Below are positions 12,684 to 25,746 of a DNA stretch of 64,000 nucleotides, piece after piece. The notes under the pieces were generated by a model. It made no database searches. It was not told the origin of the DNA and saw nothing but the letters and a program-made list of their open reading frames with translations. Source of the DNA: Pseudisothecium myosuroides (Eukaryota > Streptophyta > Bryopsida > Hypnales > Lembophyllaceae); NCBI GenBank assembly GCA_951799445.1, contig OX637294.1:27243452-27307451 (forward strand), in the 5' to 3' direction. How positions within the stretch are numbered: position 1 is the stretch's first letter; every line of letters starts with the position of its first letter. The translations under genes were made by a program, and so were the position numbers.

Positions 12684-12994
12684 CTACGTCAAAGAAACCC
12701 TAACATTCACTCCCAAACCTCGCCGAAACGAATCAAATCTCTCAATTTCCCTCAGATACCCGCATTACACCGGAGAATCAAAACCTTGAGCGCTGAAGCT
12801 CCGCAGAGAAAGATGGACAGCCCACGCAAATGCCCTCACACACACACACCACGTCGAGGAAACCCTAATATTCACTCCCAGACCTCGCCGAAACGAATCA
12901 AATCTCTCAATTTCCCTTAGACACCCGCATTACACCGGAGAATCAAAACCTTGAGCGCTGAAGCTCCGTAGAGAAAGATGGACAACTGAATTCT
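12684..12994. repeat. Tandem duplication, 165-bp period
   Basis: About 143 bp starting at 12684 recur 165 bp later from about 12849, with only a handful of differences. A short CACA run separates the copies. It lies directly upstream of the minus-strand coding unit at 12219-12617, so it may duplicate a leader or promoter. A minus-strand open frame at 12930-13232 ends inside the second copy and has no recognisable domain. Confidence 0.75.
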
Positions 12995-15900
12995 CCATGC
13001 TGAATTCTTCGCAACTTCCAAACCCTCGATCACACAAGAAGCGTTCAAATTGACAGACCTGATCAAAGGTTGCGGTTGGCCCCTCTAAGTGGCGGTGTGA
13101 CTCCACGAATGGCCAAAATATGAACAACAGTAGTGTAGGTTTTAATGATGGAGCAAGGACTGAACCTCCCCAGGCCTGGAGCTCACGAGCGAGCAAAAGG
13201 AATGTTTGTCTCGCAGCTCTGTGACTTAGCACCAGTGCATGGGAAAACTTGGAAACCCTAATAATCTCTATATCTGCCCTAATTTGAAATATCCAAAACC
13301 GTCAATACAATATAAGCAATTCAGCAAAGTTGAAGGCACTTTTTCGTAAGACTAATACTTTTGTAGTATTAGCAATTGAAAATCATGAATTGTCACAAAA
13401 AAAAATGAATTTTTTTGGACGGATATGGCATGTAATTTCTATAAATTTTTGAAGTGGAAGCTCTCTAGACCATTGAAACTGTCACATAGGTGGACCTAAG
13501 AATTGAAATCCGAAAACATCAGTAGTGCATGAATGGATACACTTAAGAAAGGTAACAATTTCATGACACTTTAATTCAAGAACACTTCAATGGAAGTCTA
13601 GGGACACTTTGAAGGAAATCTATGGTGCATGAATGAATACAGGGACGCTTTTGGGTGTTTCTACCTTAGTTGCTTTAGAGTAAGGTAACTACACCTAAAA
13701 TTGTACAAATAAGTGGTTCCCATTATTGTATTGAATTTTTTTGGTGAGACTTCTTGATAGTCCAAAGGGGATTCTAGATTCTCTTAAAATGCATTTTTTG
13801 GATTTGAATTGTCAAATTGTTCTTTGGTAGAGAATTTGTCTCTGTAGAGCATTATATAACTAACAAAATCAATTAAACAATTTCCAACTCTATAATTATA
13901 ATTTCAAACAAATTACAGATGTAAGGGTTTAGAATATTTTGCAAATTTCTCTATAATCTTCACGTTTCAAACTTGCCATGATTGCAAAAGAAATTATGAG
14001 ATTGTTAATCAAGTAATGCAATATTGTACAAGAGTATTAAAATTGATTTGTGCAAATTATTTCAATAACAAAATAGAAATCTGGTGATGCAAGTAATGCT
14101 TGTTCAATAAAAGTATGAGAGTGATCTTCAAACCAAAAATGAAAAATATGTTAGAAAGCAATTCTATTTATACATAAATACTAAGAAGATTTTAAAGTAA
14201 ATGAAGAAAATAATGTAAAAGAAATAAATTAAATTAAAAAGTGTAAAATATAAAAGAAAGAAATTAAATTTTTATCAAAGGAAAATTAACTTTTTAATGC
14301 TTTTCAAAGTAAAGTGAACTTCAAAACTAATTTGCACAAATTATTTCAATAAAGGAATAGAAATTTGGGGATATCAAATATATCAATAAGAATAAAATAA
14401 AAAGTATGTATGTATGTGTGTATATATATAAATACATATGTACATATATATTTCAATTATACATTTAAATATAAACTTGGAATTTTATTGATTTAATTTT
14501 ATTACTTGATATAAAATATTTTATATGAAAAAAAAAACTTTGTTTACTTTATTTGTTTAGTTAGGCATTTTATTTGGAAGTTTAAATGCACAATATATTG
14601 GTTTATGATAATTTGGCCAATACACATTTGTAACATTGTATTTTGTATTTTGACTTGGGATATTTGTCTAGATATGATCTATTAATGAATTTGCTTTAAT
14701 AGTAGATGTTGATAGTTGTTGTTTGAAGTGGTGTTTAGACATTCATTAGGGGGCCTCCGGAAGACCGCAAGTTCTTGGACGCTAGGAACTGTGGAAACTT
14801 TATAGGAACATTGCCACATCATTGATCTAACGTGTTGAGAGACTCCCACGTCATAAATTAATTTTTAATTTTTTAATTTTTAATTTAAATTTAAATTTAA
14901 ATTTAAATTTATTTTCATTAGATTTTATTTTTTATTTTTATTGTTAAAATATTTTGACACTATACAACAATTTTCAACAAGGGGAACATGGTTGATACGG
15001 CTTTCCATTGCCCTCAAATCTCCCCTAATGACTTGAATAAGTTGTTGAGAATTGTTGTCTTTTCTTTTTTCATACATAAATCTACATTAAAATCTCCAAG
15101 AATAAGAATAGGACATGTTAATGGCGCTTTAGTAATTCATTCTTTTATAATTTCAAGAAACATTGATATAGAAGTAGAATGAGATCAATAAATAGTTATT
15201 ACATGAATAGCACTATGAGTGCTTTCATTAAATGTTGCTCCTATAAATTCCCATCGTGATTTTTTATTGTAGTTCTTAAATAAGTTATGTTTTTATTATA
15301 TAGCAAAAGTAGACCATGTTTGTCAAATGTATGTATATAGTTGTACTTGGATGTATCTATAAACTGTGATACTTCTTTGATACAAAAAAACTTTGATCCT
15401 TCATAACTTTTGCATATGGACACATTTTTTTGTTCATTTTAATCTTTTTTCGTTTGCCAAAAAAATATAGGAAACTTTGACCAGTCTAATAATATTAACA
15501 ATGCCTTTTGGGTGCTTCTACCTTTCTTTACCAAGTGAAGAAAAAAGAATTGCCCCCATCTCCAAGAGACTTCTACAAGGCTACTAAAAGTTACTAAAAC
15601 AAAAAAGAATAAGGTAACTACACCTAATTTTGACCACTTTTTAAAACCGCATAGTCTAGATTCTTGTCTAAAATGTACTTCCACTATTCATGAGAGTTTA
15701 TAGTTGGTTATCCCAAACCCTATTCTCAGCACTTTGAAAATTCATAGTTTAGTCAAACAATGTTAAAAAAATGCATTCTAAGAGTATTAAATTCACATCA
15801 AACACAAAATTTGGTCAAAGAACTCAAAATTTTCTTTGTAGTTGTATATCTTGGGATAAAATACCATAATGTACAATAAATTTTTGTGTGTTTTTCCAAA

Positions 15901-16708
15901 TAAATATAGAAAATTAGTTGACTATGGTTATGTGCTTATAGTTGAAATTGCGATAAATTTTTCATTTTTTATTTTTTGGAATTTAAAAATTATATTAGAA
16001 ATTGGGCTTTGTAAAATACATTTCATTAGTTGGGCTCAATTCAAGGAAAATCATTTCAATGGAAAAATTTGAGAACCAAGAGCGAAGAGCTAGAAGTTGC
16101 CATTATTTTCTATGAAGTAATCCGTGGATTCCACCCTAAAAAACAATTGTCCATCAAATAGACAAATGGAAATTGAAAAAAAATCCTAAGGAGTCAATTG
16201 TAAATTTATATTTTCCAAAATATTAATGCAAGGTGTAGACATATAATCCTACTGTGGCAACTGAAAGATTTTGATGATTGGGTGCTAATAATAATCTTAT
16301 GTGATAACTGTCATTGTAGTAGCATAGACAACTTTGGGCAAGTTGTGCTAAAATCCTCTTTCACTTCTAAAATTTGGCTTACCTAGTATATATACAACAT
16401 GATATAGTATGCAAATGTTCCAAAAATTCCTATCTTTGCTACAAAAATCTAATTCAAAGAGAATTCAAAGATCCTATTGATCCTATTGTGCAATGTGCAA
16501 ATAGTTTTTCATTCTAACTTCAAATACTATAATCTTACAATCTATACATAGATGTAAAGTTATAAATTTTTTTTATTCATTTGCATAGTAATCTAGTAAA
16601 ATTTTGAATGATTGAATTTTTTAAAACAAAATTCTTATATTTGTTGAATGCACTAGAAATTGACAATTTTGACAATTTAAGCTTGCAACATACCTTGTTT
16701 CTTAGGAA
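12995..16708. other. Intergenic, AT-rich, with simple repeats
   Basis: No gene recognised. Simple sequence includes a GTAT/TATA run at about 14404-14452 and a TTTAAA run at about 14868-14912. Segments near 13640-13700 and 15500-15630 resemble each other, and 15340-15490 resembles 49100-49250, which marks dispersed old repeats. Confidence 0.45.
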
Positions 16709-16712
16709 TTAA

Positions 16713-17651
16713 CCGTTCATCGCCTAAGGCCTATTTGAATTCAAGAACATCATAGCTTTTGAAGTATTATAGATCTCATTTTTGCTAAGTTGTAGAGATT
16801 TCAACCGTACAATCTTTTAGTGTATGTATTGTAGATGACGTGAAACAAATTTGGAGTCATTTGGTCACGTAGATTACAAGATAATAATGTTTTAGTGTTG
16901 AAAAAGGATATTGAAATCTTCCTAGTAACACATTTGGAGGTGAAATTCAATTTCTAAACCTACTCAAATGAATAAACTTTAATTTATAAAGTGATTCAAA
17001 ACTAGCATACAAACAAAATTAGTGAAAGACTATATCATTGAATTGGCTCATTGTGTCTCCAAAATGGCATGGAAATGTTAAAGAAATAGCAAGAAAAGTT
17101 GCAAAAAACACATCTAAGGCTGAACCTCCTACTAAAGTGCTTCTCAATCACTCATAACTTTTTGGATTGAAATGAAATTTTAGTCACATGAACTAGACTA
17201 GTATGCGCAACTTTTTTTAAGAAAAAATTATTGGAAACTCACACTATATGAAGAAGAAACAAGTCGCCAAAGTTCATTATAATCCAAACATTCAAAACAG
17301 CTTGGATTGATATGAAAATTTTACCACAATAACTAGACTTCACTTAGTGGAAACATAACCCAACAGATTTTATTGAAAAACAACATCGGATGAAGGAGAT
17401 ACAAACCCCCAAAATTACAACCTTTAAATGCAGTTTGGTAAATTCTAATTGAACTTGTGAACTTCGATTGACTTCCAGAAAATTAATACGTCTTAGATTG
17501 ATCTAAAAATTTAACACATAAACTAGACAAAAGAGCTCAAATTTTCCAACAAGTTTTATTGAATTTGGACATCGGATGTAAAAGTTACATCACTTTGAAT
17601 TGGACTTGAAACTATGTGAGGTCACTTTTGGTCCCTTTAGGCGATGAAGGG
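16713..17651. mobile_element. TIR element with TTCATCGCCTAA ends
   Basis: The left end CCGTTCATCGCCTAAGGCC and the right end (reverse complement CCCTTCATCGCCTAAAGG) are inverted copies. TTAA precedes the left end (16709-16712) and TGAA follows the right (17652-17655). The target pattern resembles that of the CCCCTAAA elements but the end sequence differs. Interior is AT-rich with no coding signal. Confidence 0.5.
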
Positions 17652-18109
17652 TGAAGCAATTGGGTGATTGCAAGAAACACCTGTTAGTTTTGTTGTCTTT
17701 TGATTTTGGAACGCTATAATTTTGAATGATGAATCCAATGCCAAAAACAAAACATATAGTTTTTACATGTCTTGGTTAAGTTTGTATCCATTATTTTTCA
17801 AAAAAATTTAAAAATCATTTTATATTTAAAAGTCAATTTTGTTAATTTGTCACACTTTGACATTTAGGGATTTTTATACTATTGAGCAGTGTAAATTAAT
17901 GATTTTTCAGCTAAATTTTTTGTGGTATATTCCTATAGTAGTCAAACATGTTTCTACCAAAGGGCATCTCAAAATACATTATTTCATGTCCTCCACGCTT
18001 GTACAAATAGGCCTCCCTTGCGCGTGCACTTCTAAACATTAGAGATGGTTTTGACCTAATTTTTTAAGTCAAATCTCATTACTAAGAAGTCCTTCCAAAT
18101 GGACAATTT

Positions 18110-21100
18110 TTAGGTTTGTTGAAAATTGAGCCGGCCCGTCCGCCTTGGACTGATCAACTTCGGATCTCATGGGTTCACGGAGACGAGGTGAGCAAACTCT
18201 TCGGGACACCGTTTGGTATGGGCATCACCACATCCCCCTCTGTCGACGAATTTCTAATGGAGCGAATCCTTTTGAAGCTGCAGCATTGGTGTACCACCCA
18301 CATCAACTCCACTGGTCGTAGTGTCATCGTGAATTGTGTTCTTTTAGCTTCAGTACTCTTCTTTGCATCAATTTCAGGGGGGGAACATTGGCCGGCATCA
18401 AGAAAGTCATGTCGGTCACAATGAATTTCATGTGGTCCGGATCAATGCATAGGGCTCGGATAAAGGTATCCCTGATCCAATGCTGTCCAGACTTTGAGGA
18501 AGGAGGAATCAATATAATCAATCCGCAGGACGCCCTTTTAGCCCTCATGGTGAAATAGGTCATCAAAGCAGCAGAGCCAAGTATCTCCAATCTGCACCAT
18601 CTTCTCCGGCATAGGCTCAGCCACTTCCAGCCGTACTCAGGAGGACGGTGGGACCCTAGCCTAGACTATTTCATGATCCCACAATTTCAGGCGCATAAAG
18701 GATCCAAGGTAAGTTTGGATAGAGTTGAATCTTCTTGGAAAAAACTCCTACCAGGAATCGTCCACGTCCCTCCAGTGTCCCCGGAGGAAATAGGAGCGGA
18801 ATCCTTCTGGTGGTCACCATACTTCCAGTCAATCGGTCCAGGATTTTCCAAAGCCAGAGCCTCGCAAACCTCGCAGCTCCACCGAAAAGGGTTGAAAAAA
18901 GTTAGAGATGCGCATGAGGATGGAAGATTCCTCTCGATATTTGAGGCCCAAACCAAGTTCGGATTGAAGGATGAGGAGTCCCAAGCTTGGCAGGCACTAA
19001 TCTCCCAAATCGAGGCGCGGTGGGGCAGAAGCTTAACCGGCCCGCTTCCCAGAGCAGCGGAGGGTGAATGGATTGGCTGGTGTTAATCAGCTCTGGACTT
19101 ATTGCCGAAGAAAGTTGTCCAATCCCCAAAAGGAGGTTCAATTCACATTGGCCCCCCAGCCAACACTTGGAGCCTCTCCGATGTTGTGCCCAAGATGGAG
19201 GTCCTGCCTCAATCGCGAATTCTCAGCCCCATGCCTCCTGATGAGGGCCCCAATCAAGAGAGAGGAATCTTCCACAGGGTAAGAGTCACGGCCACCTTCA
19301 GAGGCCCAAAGAAAATCCAAATTCTGTTTTTTCATGGCAGAGTCGACCAGCTGGACTGGGACCCAAGGAAGTATGCATGGAAAGTGGACGGATTAAAAAC
19401 TCCACTAATGGAGTACTCGGCCAAGCTCGGTAGAACACTGCTCAAACGTGGCCACCAGGTCCCGAACCCAGTCACTCACTCGCAAATGGCCAGAAGCCCT
19501 ACCTAGAGACTTCAACTTAAGATGGAAATCAGTATGGCCCAAGGAAAGAGCGCACAAAGAAGCGGGGCTTTTATGGTTAATCTGGCACAAGGCAGTAGCA
19601 GTCAATCATTGGAGAGGGAGGATCGACGACTCCATTGACACGAGTTGTCCAGTCTGCACCAGAAGATCGGAGGAGACGGTGCTACATCGCTTTTGGGAAT
19701 GTCACGCTGCTCAAATTGCCTGGCAATGGGCAATACATATCTTGAACACGATGATTGCAGGAAGGGAAGCTCGAGGCCCTTGGCGTCCCTTAACATGGAG
19801 ACAAGGCATTTTTTCTGTTAACATCCCCCGAAGATTCAACTCCATCAAGAGGGAGGGTATGGCTTGAAATTTGTACGGTCGTCCTCTGGTCCTAATGGAT
19901 ACAAAGAAACGACATGGTATTCAATCACAAAGCTTGGCCTCCAGAGAGACTTACTCAGCATATATGGAATGGGCTTATCGATTACGGGCGAGCGGAGTGG
20001 GACTCCATCAGCAAACCAGGGAGACGCGTAATGACTGCTCGTAGCGACCGAATTAACTCCTTCGTCAATCGGAGATGCAAATATGAAGTTCTAGCTACCA
20101 TGGAGGCAGGTCAACCGCGATGGATGGCCTCAGGCCCCACCTCCGGCTTTGTATTCGAACCTCCTTGAATCTCTCCTCCGGCTGGTGATGCGCTTTCCCC
20201 CCTCTCACGGCCGGCCGTGAGAAGCGTCACGGCCTCTCCTATCGCTGAGCTGGTCCTGGTGGTTTGTTTTGTCTCTAGTCGGTCCTGTCCGTCCGTCGTC
20301 AGTTTGTCCTTGTCTGGTCTCAGTCCTCCCACCCAATGATCGGAAAAAACTGGCAGTTAGTTCAAAGTTAGCCGGTGGATTTTGGAAAAAAATCGGTTGC
20401 ATTTGAAAATTAAAGGATGCTAAACCGGGAAGAAATTTCTAGGACCGGAAATCAACCGGTGCCACCTAAAATTTGAAGGATATTTGACCGCCTCCTTGGA
20501 ATATTTGGGGGATTTCAACTGCCTTGTCAAAAAATTCAGTGGCTGATACTTGATTACTAATGTTTAGTTTCCTGGATAACACGATGTGTTGCATGCCGAG
20601 CCAATGGAACAGACGAAGGAACCATTAATAGCACAAGTTTGGTGACTTGAGATTGGTTGCTTTCCCGCTACAGCAATGAATTGGGCAACTAAAAAGGCTT
20701 AGATGAGGTAAGTTAGTCTGCTCTAGTGTTCTTACAGAGACCATTTAAGAGCTGATGGACTTTTGGGGGAAGCTAAGCTCCTTCAAACAATTTTCAGTAA
20801 ATTTTTGTAGGAAGGAAAATGGAATTTGCATCTAATCCAAGTCTTTTCATATTTTTTGGACCTTCATGGAATTAGTTCCAAATTTTTGATGTTTCATGCA
20901 ACCTTTTCATGTCCATCCTCAACTCCATATTACATGGGTTGAGAGGATCCTTGACCTTCAAATGGTGAAGGGCTTTGCCAAGTTCAATTCATTCAAGGGT
21001 TGCAATATTATTTAGTACTTTCATTTTTAAATTAACTTTCTATATATTATAAGAGTTTTGCAATTTAGCCGGTTCCAATTTCAATTTGGAGGAAATTAGC

Positions 21101-21335
21101 CGGTGAGAAATTGAAATTGGAGGAAATAAACCGGTACATTTTGTGATTCAAAGGATGCAACCGGTGCCCATTGAAAAAAACCCGGTGCATTTTCGTGGAA
21201 GGAGGAAATTAGCTGGAGGACCTCCAAAAATTTCCCGAACACTGCTCCCACCAGGCCACTTGTGGCTGGTGGTCTTGTATCCTTCTTTCAGCAATGAAAT
21301 TCCGTTTCTTTTGTTTCAAAAAAAAAGAAAAAGAA
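18110..21335 (+). mobile_element. 5'-truncated, frameshifted LINE (non-LTR retrotransposon)
   Basis: GC-rich coding relics lie in successive plus-strand frames from 18116 to 20167. The first part resembles the end of a LINE reverse transcriptase (FGTPFGMGI, then HINSTGRSVIVNCVLL, typical of the segment after the catalytic core). Further on, 19448-19867 carries a zf-RVT-like region (SCPVCTRRSEETVLHRFWEC), with CPVC and a downstream H-x(5)-C pair as zinc ligands. A trailing segment at 19914-20168 contains QHIWNGLIDYGRAEW. The catalytic YxDD motif and endonuclease are missing, so the copy is truncated. At least four frame changes or stops make it non-coding. The likely 3' end is the A-rich run near 21318-21335. 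AT-rich sequence at about 20530-21060 looks like a later insertion. Its GC content, unlike the neighbouring DNA, suggests fairly recent arrival. Confidence 0.8.
19448..19867 (+). pseudogene. LINE zf-RVT domain remnant
   Basis: The best preserved open frame of the LINE, 139 codons. The order PREFNLRWK-like basic segment, LLWLIWHKAVAVNHWRGR, SCPVC, then HRFWECHAAQIAWQW matches the zinc-binding C-terminal region of plant LINE polymerases, which helps bind the RNA template. It ends in a stop and is out of frame with both neighbouring parts, so no complete protein can be made. Confidence 0.75.
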
Positions 21336-21339
21336 AGGT

Positions 21340-22531
21340 ACATCAACACATGAATCAACTCAGTCCAATTCCAAGCACCAATTAAGAAAACACGTTTGAC
21401 ACTTTGACAATTTAAGTAGAAGCATGAGCAAGATGGAAGGCAATCAATCGGTGCCAAAGACAATTAATATGAAAAAAGGAAAATCCAAAGGCTACAATAA
21501 GCCCAAATAAGATGCAAAGTTAAATAAGATTGCAAATTCTTATTTAATTTCTGGAGCACTGCTACTGACACTTTCTTATTTAATTATACAAAAAGAGTAA
21601 TTTGTTCTCATGCAAATTATCTTTGTTTACTGGATAACTTATGCTAAGGTAGGAGGCTGTAAAACAGAGCGGGCATTTAGAATGGACCCTATAAATGGCT
21701 GGGAAATGGACATGAGTTGGTTCTGAAACTGACTAGTATAGTCATTGAATGAATCAAGGAAACAAGCATTTTTAATTGCAAGAGCCAATCATTCTCTTTG
21801 CTTTCCCCATTTTGATTTAGAATTGCAAGTGAACCGTTTATGAAAGACCTAGGGTCACAAATAGGGACCTATGACCCAACTCGTTTGAAAATTCATAAGT
21901 AATTCAAAAATGCTTGGAAAAAATACGAAACCACTTGGATTAGATTCCTCATCAATTTCTCTATGTCTGAAAAATGAGTTAAAAATATTCCCATCCAAGG
22001 AAATACATGAAAAAGGGGGACCAGCCCTTAGATGCTCCATTTCTGAGCCTCCTACCTTAGAATCACATTGCCATTTGGACTCTGTTCAATGTTTGCACTG
22101 AAGATTTTAACAGACCATCTGGTCACATGAGATTCTTTGTGAAGCCAGCTCAATGTGATTTTCTGGTCTGATTAATGATATCACATTTTTTTTAATAGCT
22201 AACTGAGTGGGTTTCAGTTATAGGGTTTAAGAATATAATGTTATTTTTTGTTCTGATGACAGATACTTGAAAAAAGAATATGATATTATTACCGTACTAA
22301 AAATTACATTTATGGTAAAACCTGATTTACATTTATCATTCAATTCATTCAAGTTCTCATAATTAAAAAATTCCACACTTTTCTTATAAACAAAACTAAA
22401 AATATAGATTTGAAAAAGAGATTTAAAAAGGAAAATGTTTTCTCAAATTGGGTGTTTTGTTGTGTGATTATTTTCAAACCCCTATATTCCTATAGTGACT
22501 AAGACCAAAACTATTTATTGCTTGAAATTCT
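21340..22531. other. Intergenic
   Basis: No gene recognised. Short opposed open frames around 21855-22101 overlap on both strands and lack any family signature. Confidence 0.4.
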
Positions 22532-22535
22532 TTAA

Positions 22536-23785
22536 CCCCTAAATGCCCAAGGTACCAAATTTTGGTGTCGACGATACTTTGAAGTTAAATAAAACCTAAC
22601 CAAATTACTATTTTTAGTAGATTATATTTTTGAAAAATTCTTTTTGAAGTCTAGTTTTAGCATCAAAAATTGATGCTAAAAATGATTGATTATGATTTTT
22701 CTATTCCAAGGTACCCCCCCCCCATTCCCAACCATTGCCCCATTTCCAACCTATAGGTGCAGATATTTTTGACCATGCTTAGAATGTTTTTTTTTTTCAT
22801 TTTCAAGGTTGGAACTAATAAATACATGACACATGTTCCAAGTTGTGGAAAAAAAAGTAGAAAATAATGATTAAGTAAAAAGTTATTGAATGATCGAAAT
22901 TGGAAGAGTCTACACATTGGCCATGGGTCTGGCGCACTTTTTGCCTTCCAAAATTCAAAGTAATTTCAATTCAAGTGATAAAATTATCAAATTTTTTGCA
23001 ATCCATGTCATTTCTATCGATGTACCTCTAAAAAATAATTGTTTTGCCTTCACTACTTGAGATCATGTCAAAATTCCTTATTCAGTCAGTTATGGGGGGA
23101 TACCTTAGATTTTGTACTAGGGTGTCCATTGCAATCTTGACTTTCTAAAATGTTGACAACTCTTGGAAATCATAACATTCAGTAGTACATATGAGTATTG
23201 CCTCCTCCCAAATGGATTGATGTGGAATATTCCACATCATATCAATAACTATTGAAACACTTGTCGAAATTGTCAAAGAGCTTGGAAAAGTAAGTAGGTC
23301 GCAACTGCAAAAAACCAATATGTTTAAAAGATTAGTTAGTGATAATCACGCACTGACTTGGATAACTTGAAGAAAATTAAAGTGTTTAAGTGCGCTATGG
23401 TTGGCTGGCTAAGTGCAGTAATTGAAATTGTTACGAATTAAAATTTACAGAGACCAATTAAACTTTCCCAATGCATGAAAGTGTCAAGCATGGATACTTG
23501 CACAAATCTGACACTTAGTTGGATAAGAGGCATGTGAAAAGAGGATTGAAAGACTTCAAATCACTTTCGCAGTTTTAATACCCTCATGATCAAGCATTAT
23601 AATCTTTCTATCCATAAGTGATATTGTTGTGTTTTCTTTTCCTATGTGATCTCTAACATGTCTAATTTGAATTTGTAAGGTTACAATTCTAAAGAAATTG
23701 ATACAACTTATCAAAATGTTAGCTTTTTGTTCAATTTAGAGCAAATTCCTAGAAGCTCAAAAAAGTCCGCTTGGGCATTTAGGGA
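22536..23785. mobile_element. TTAA-flanked CCCCTAAATGCCC-ended element
   Basis: Left end CCCCTAAATGCCCAAGG follows TTAA (22532-22535). The right end GGGCATTTAGGGA precedes TTAA (23786-23789). Its ends match the element at 36650-37287 in opposite orientation. It is about 600 bp longer, and the extra part near 22700-22960 is shared with 49435-49880, so it holds a further repeat. No coding capacity. Confidence 0.75.
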
Positions 23786-24013
23786 TTAAATTTTGATGAA
23801 ATAAATGACAAATATTATGGGCCAGAAGAAATAGGAAGGGAAAATAAAAAGGTTCACAAAAGAAAACTCTCTCTTTTATTTTCAAAATTAAAAAAATAGG
23901 AAGACAAAGAAAAACATGCTTGTTTTTATGTTTTTTAACTGAGCATTAAAAAATCCAAAAGTACATGAATTGGAAATTTGGCCCTAGAATCCGACCAAAA
24001 GGCTTTACATTAT

Positions 24014-24927
24014 CCCCTAAAGGAACAACATGCCTTTTTTGGCAACATAGAAATTTTGGATAGGTACGTGTGACTGGAGATTTGCACATTTTGAGCTAAA
24101 AATTTTACAGTTGGTGGGGACGAGGAATATCTTTCATATGCACCAAATTTCATGACATTTGGAAATACGAGTCAAAAGTTATGGCCTAATATGTTGTTTG
24201 TTTCTCAACTCAGGCAGTCCGGGCAGATAAAAAAAAACTTTTTTCAAAAACAAAAATTGAAATTGATTTATTAGATTTATATATATGTCGAAAGCTTTGA
24301 ATCATTCCTTTCTGATCAATGAGTCAAACGTTTTGAGGATTTTTAGTTTGCGGGCAGTTATAGACTGTCTACTCTAAAATAAACTTTGAAGTTATTTATT
24401 TCACTCAATTTTCAATATTTTTCAAAAAAAATAAAATTGCAGGATGTTTATTACAACATTGCAACCATTGGGATTGGCATTTTTCAATTCCATAATTAAC
24501 TTCTTAACAATGTAGTGTTTTGAACCATTCTCTACTTCTTTCTACTTACTATTTTTTTCCTATATGTTGTGCAATTCCAAATAATTTGAAAATTTTCAAG
24601 CATGTAGCCAACTTGCCTTGAAGAATGAATTCAAAGAAGCACAACCATTTTGGAATTTTTTTCATAATAATCTGACCTTGTGAAGTGCAGCTGCCCGGTT
24701 TTTTGCAGGGCCAAAAAAAGGACTTTTGCCACTTCAAAAGCTAATATCTTCCAATCTACACGACGAAGATTTCTGAAATTTTTTCCACATATTTTCAAAC
24801 TAGAGTACTACAAGATCCTACGGTTATATGTGTCCAAAAATGATAATTTTCAAAATTTTGGGACTTGTACTAGAAATGGCAGTTTTGGAGCATTTTTGGT
24901 GAGAACATAGTCAAGGAACTTTAGGGG
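24014..24927. mobile_element. TTAA-flanked CCCCTAAA element
   Basis: Starts CCCCTAAAGGAACAACATGCC after TTAT (24010-24013, one change from TTAA). Ends CTTTAGGGG before TTAA (24928-24931). Very similar along its length to 53084-54009 and also related to 51556-52492. The open frames at 24549-24737 and 53631-53819 are repeat copies, not genes. Confidence 0.8.
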
Positions 24928-24931
24928 TTAA

Positions 24932-25742
24932 CCCCTAAAAGAATCGTTGTCCCTTTGCAGGACAAATGGAATTTTGGGCAGGTACCTATGGGCTGAATTT
25001 TTGTCGTGATTTTTTGAAACCTTTTTTGAAGATAGAAAAACTGATAAGCTTTATGGAAATATAATTTTTTTCACAATCGGTGCCCAGGAACAATAGTTAT
25101 GAAGAAATAAGCTCAAAACAAGGGACGGGAGGCAGCCCGGCAGCAAAAACAAATTTGCAAAAATTTGAATTTTTTTTTATATATTTTTGTTTCTCATAGA
25201 TTATATTTTTGTCTATTTGGAAAGCTTTGATTCATTTCATTTGGGTTTGTTATGAGAAAATTATGGACATTCTTGTTTTTTGGGCAGTTAAAGCATCTTC
25301 TTGAAAAAAATAACTTGTAGGATTCATTTTTGAATGCAATTTTTCAAATTTTTCAAATTTTTTTTGCATTGTTTAGTTTACTTGCTAGAACAATCTCACC
25401 ATTGGGATTAGTGCATTTTAATTCCATCTAAAATATATGAATATTTTAGATTTTCCTTCTATCTCGTACCTACTTCTAATTAAGTTAAAAATGTTTAAAG
25501 TCAAAAAATCTACTCTCGCAATGTGCTGAAAAACTTGTTTTTTTCACTTTAGATGCAGATATCTTGCAATCTGTGCAGTCAAAAATTCTAAAAAAAAATT
25601 CACACATTCTTATACTAGTTAGGTGTAAGATCTTAAGGTTAGATGTGCAAGAAAAAGATTTTTCAAATTTTTTTGCTCTTTGCTATAGAAATGGTAGTTT
25701 TGAGTGTTTTTTGGTAGAAAAAAGGCCTTGGGCCTCTAGGGG
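24932..25742. mobile_element. TTAA-flanked CCCCTAAA element abutting its neighbour
   Basis: Begins CCCCTAAAAGAATCG immediately after the TTAA (24928-24931) that also closes the element to its left. Ends CTCTAGGGG before TTAA (25743-25746). Most of its right half is closely similar to 54173-55106 and, inverted, to 1757-2947. Confidence 0.8.
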
Positions 25743-25746
25743 TTAA

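Noticed and set aside
24549..24737. Conserved open frame shared with 53631-53819
   Set aside because: Both lie inside copies of the same TTAA-flanked element on the same relative strand; the similarity reflects the repeat, and the frame is broken in the copy at 51556-52492.
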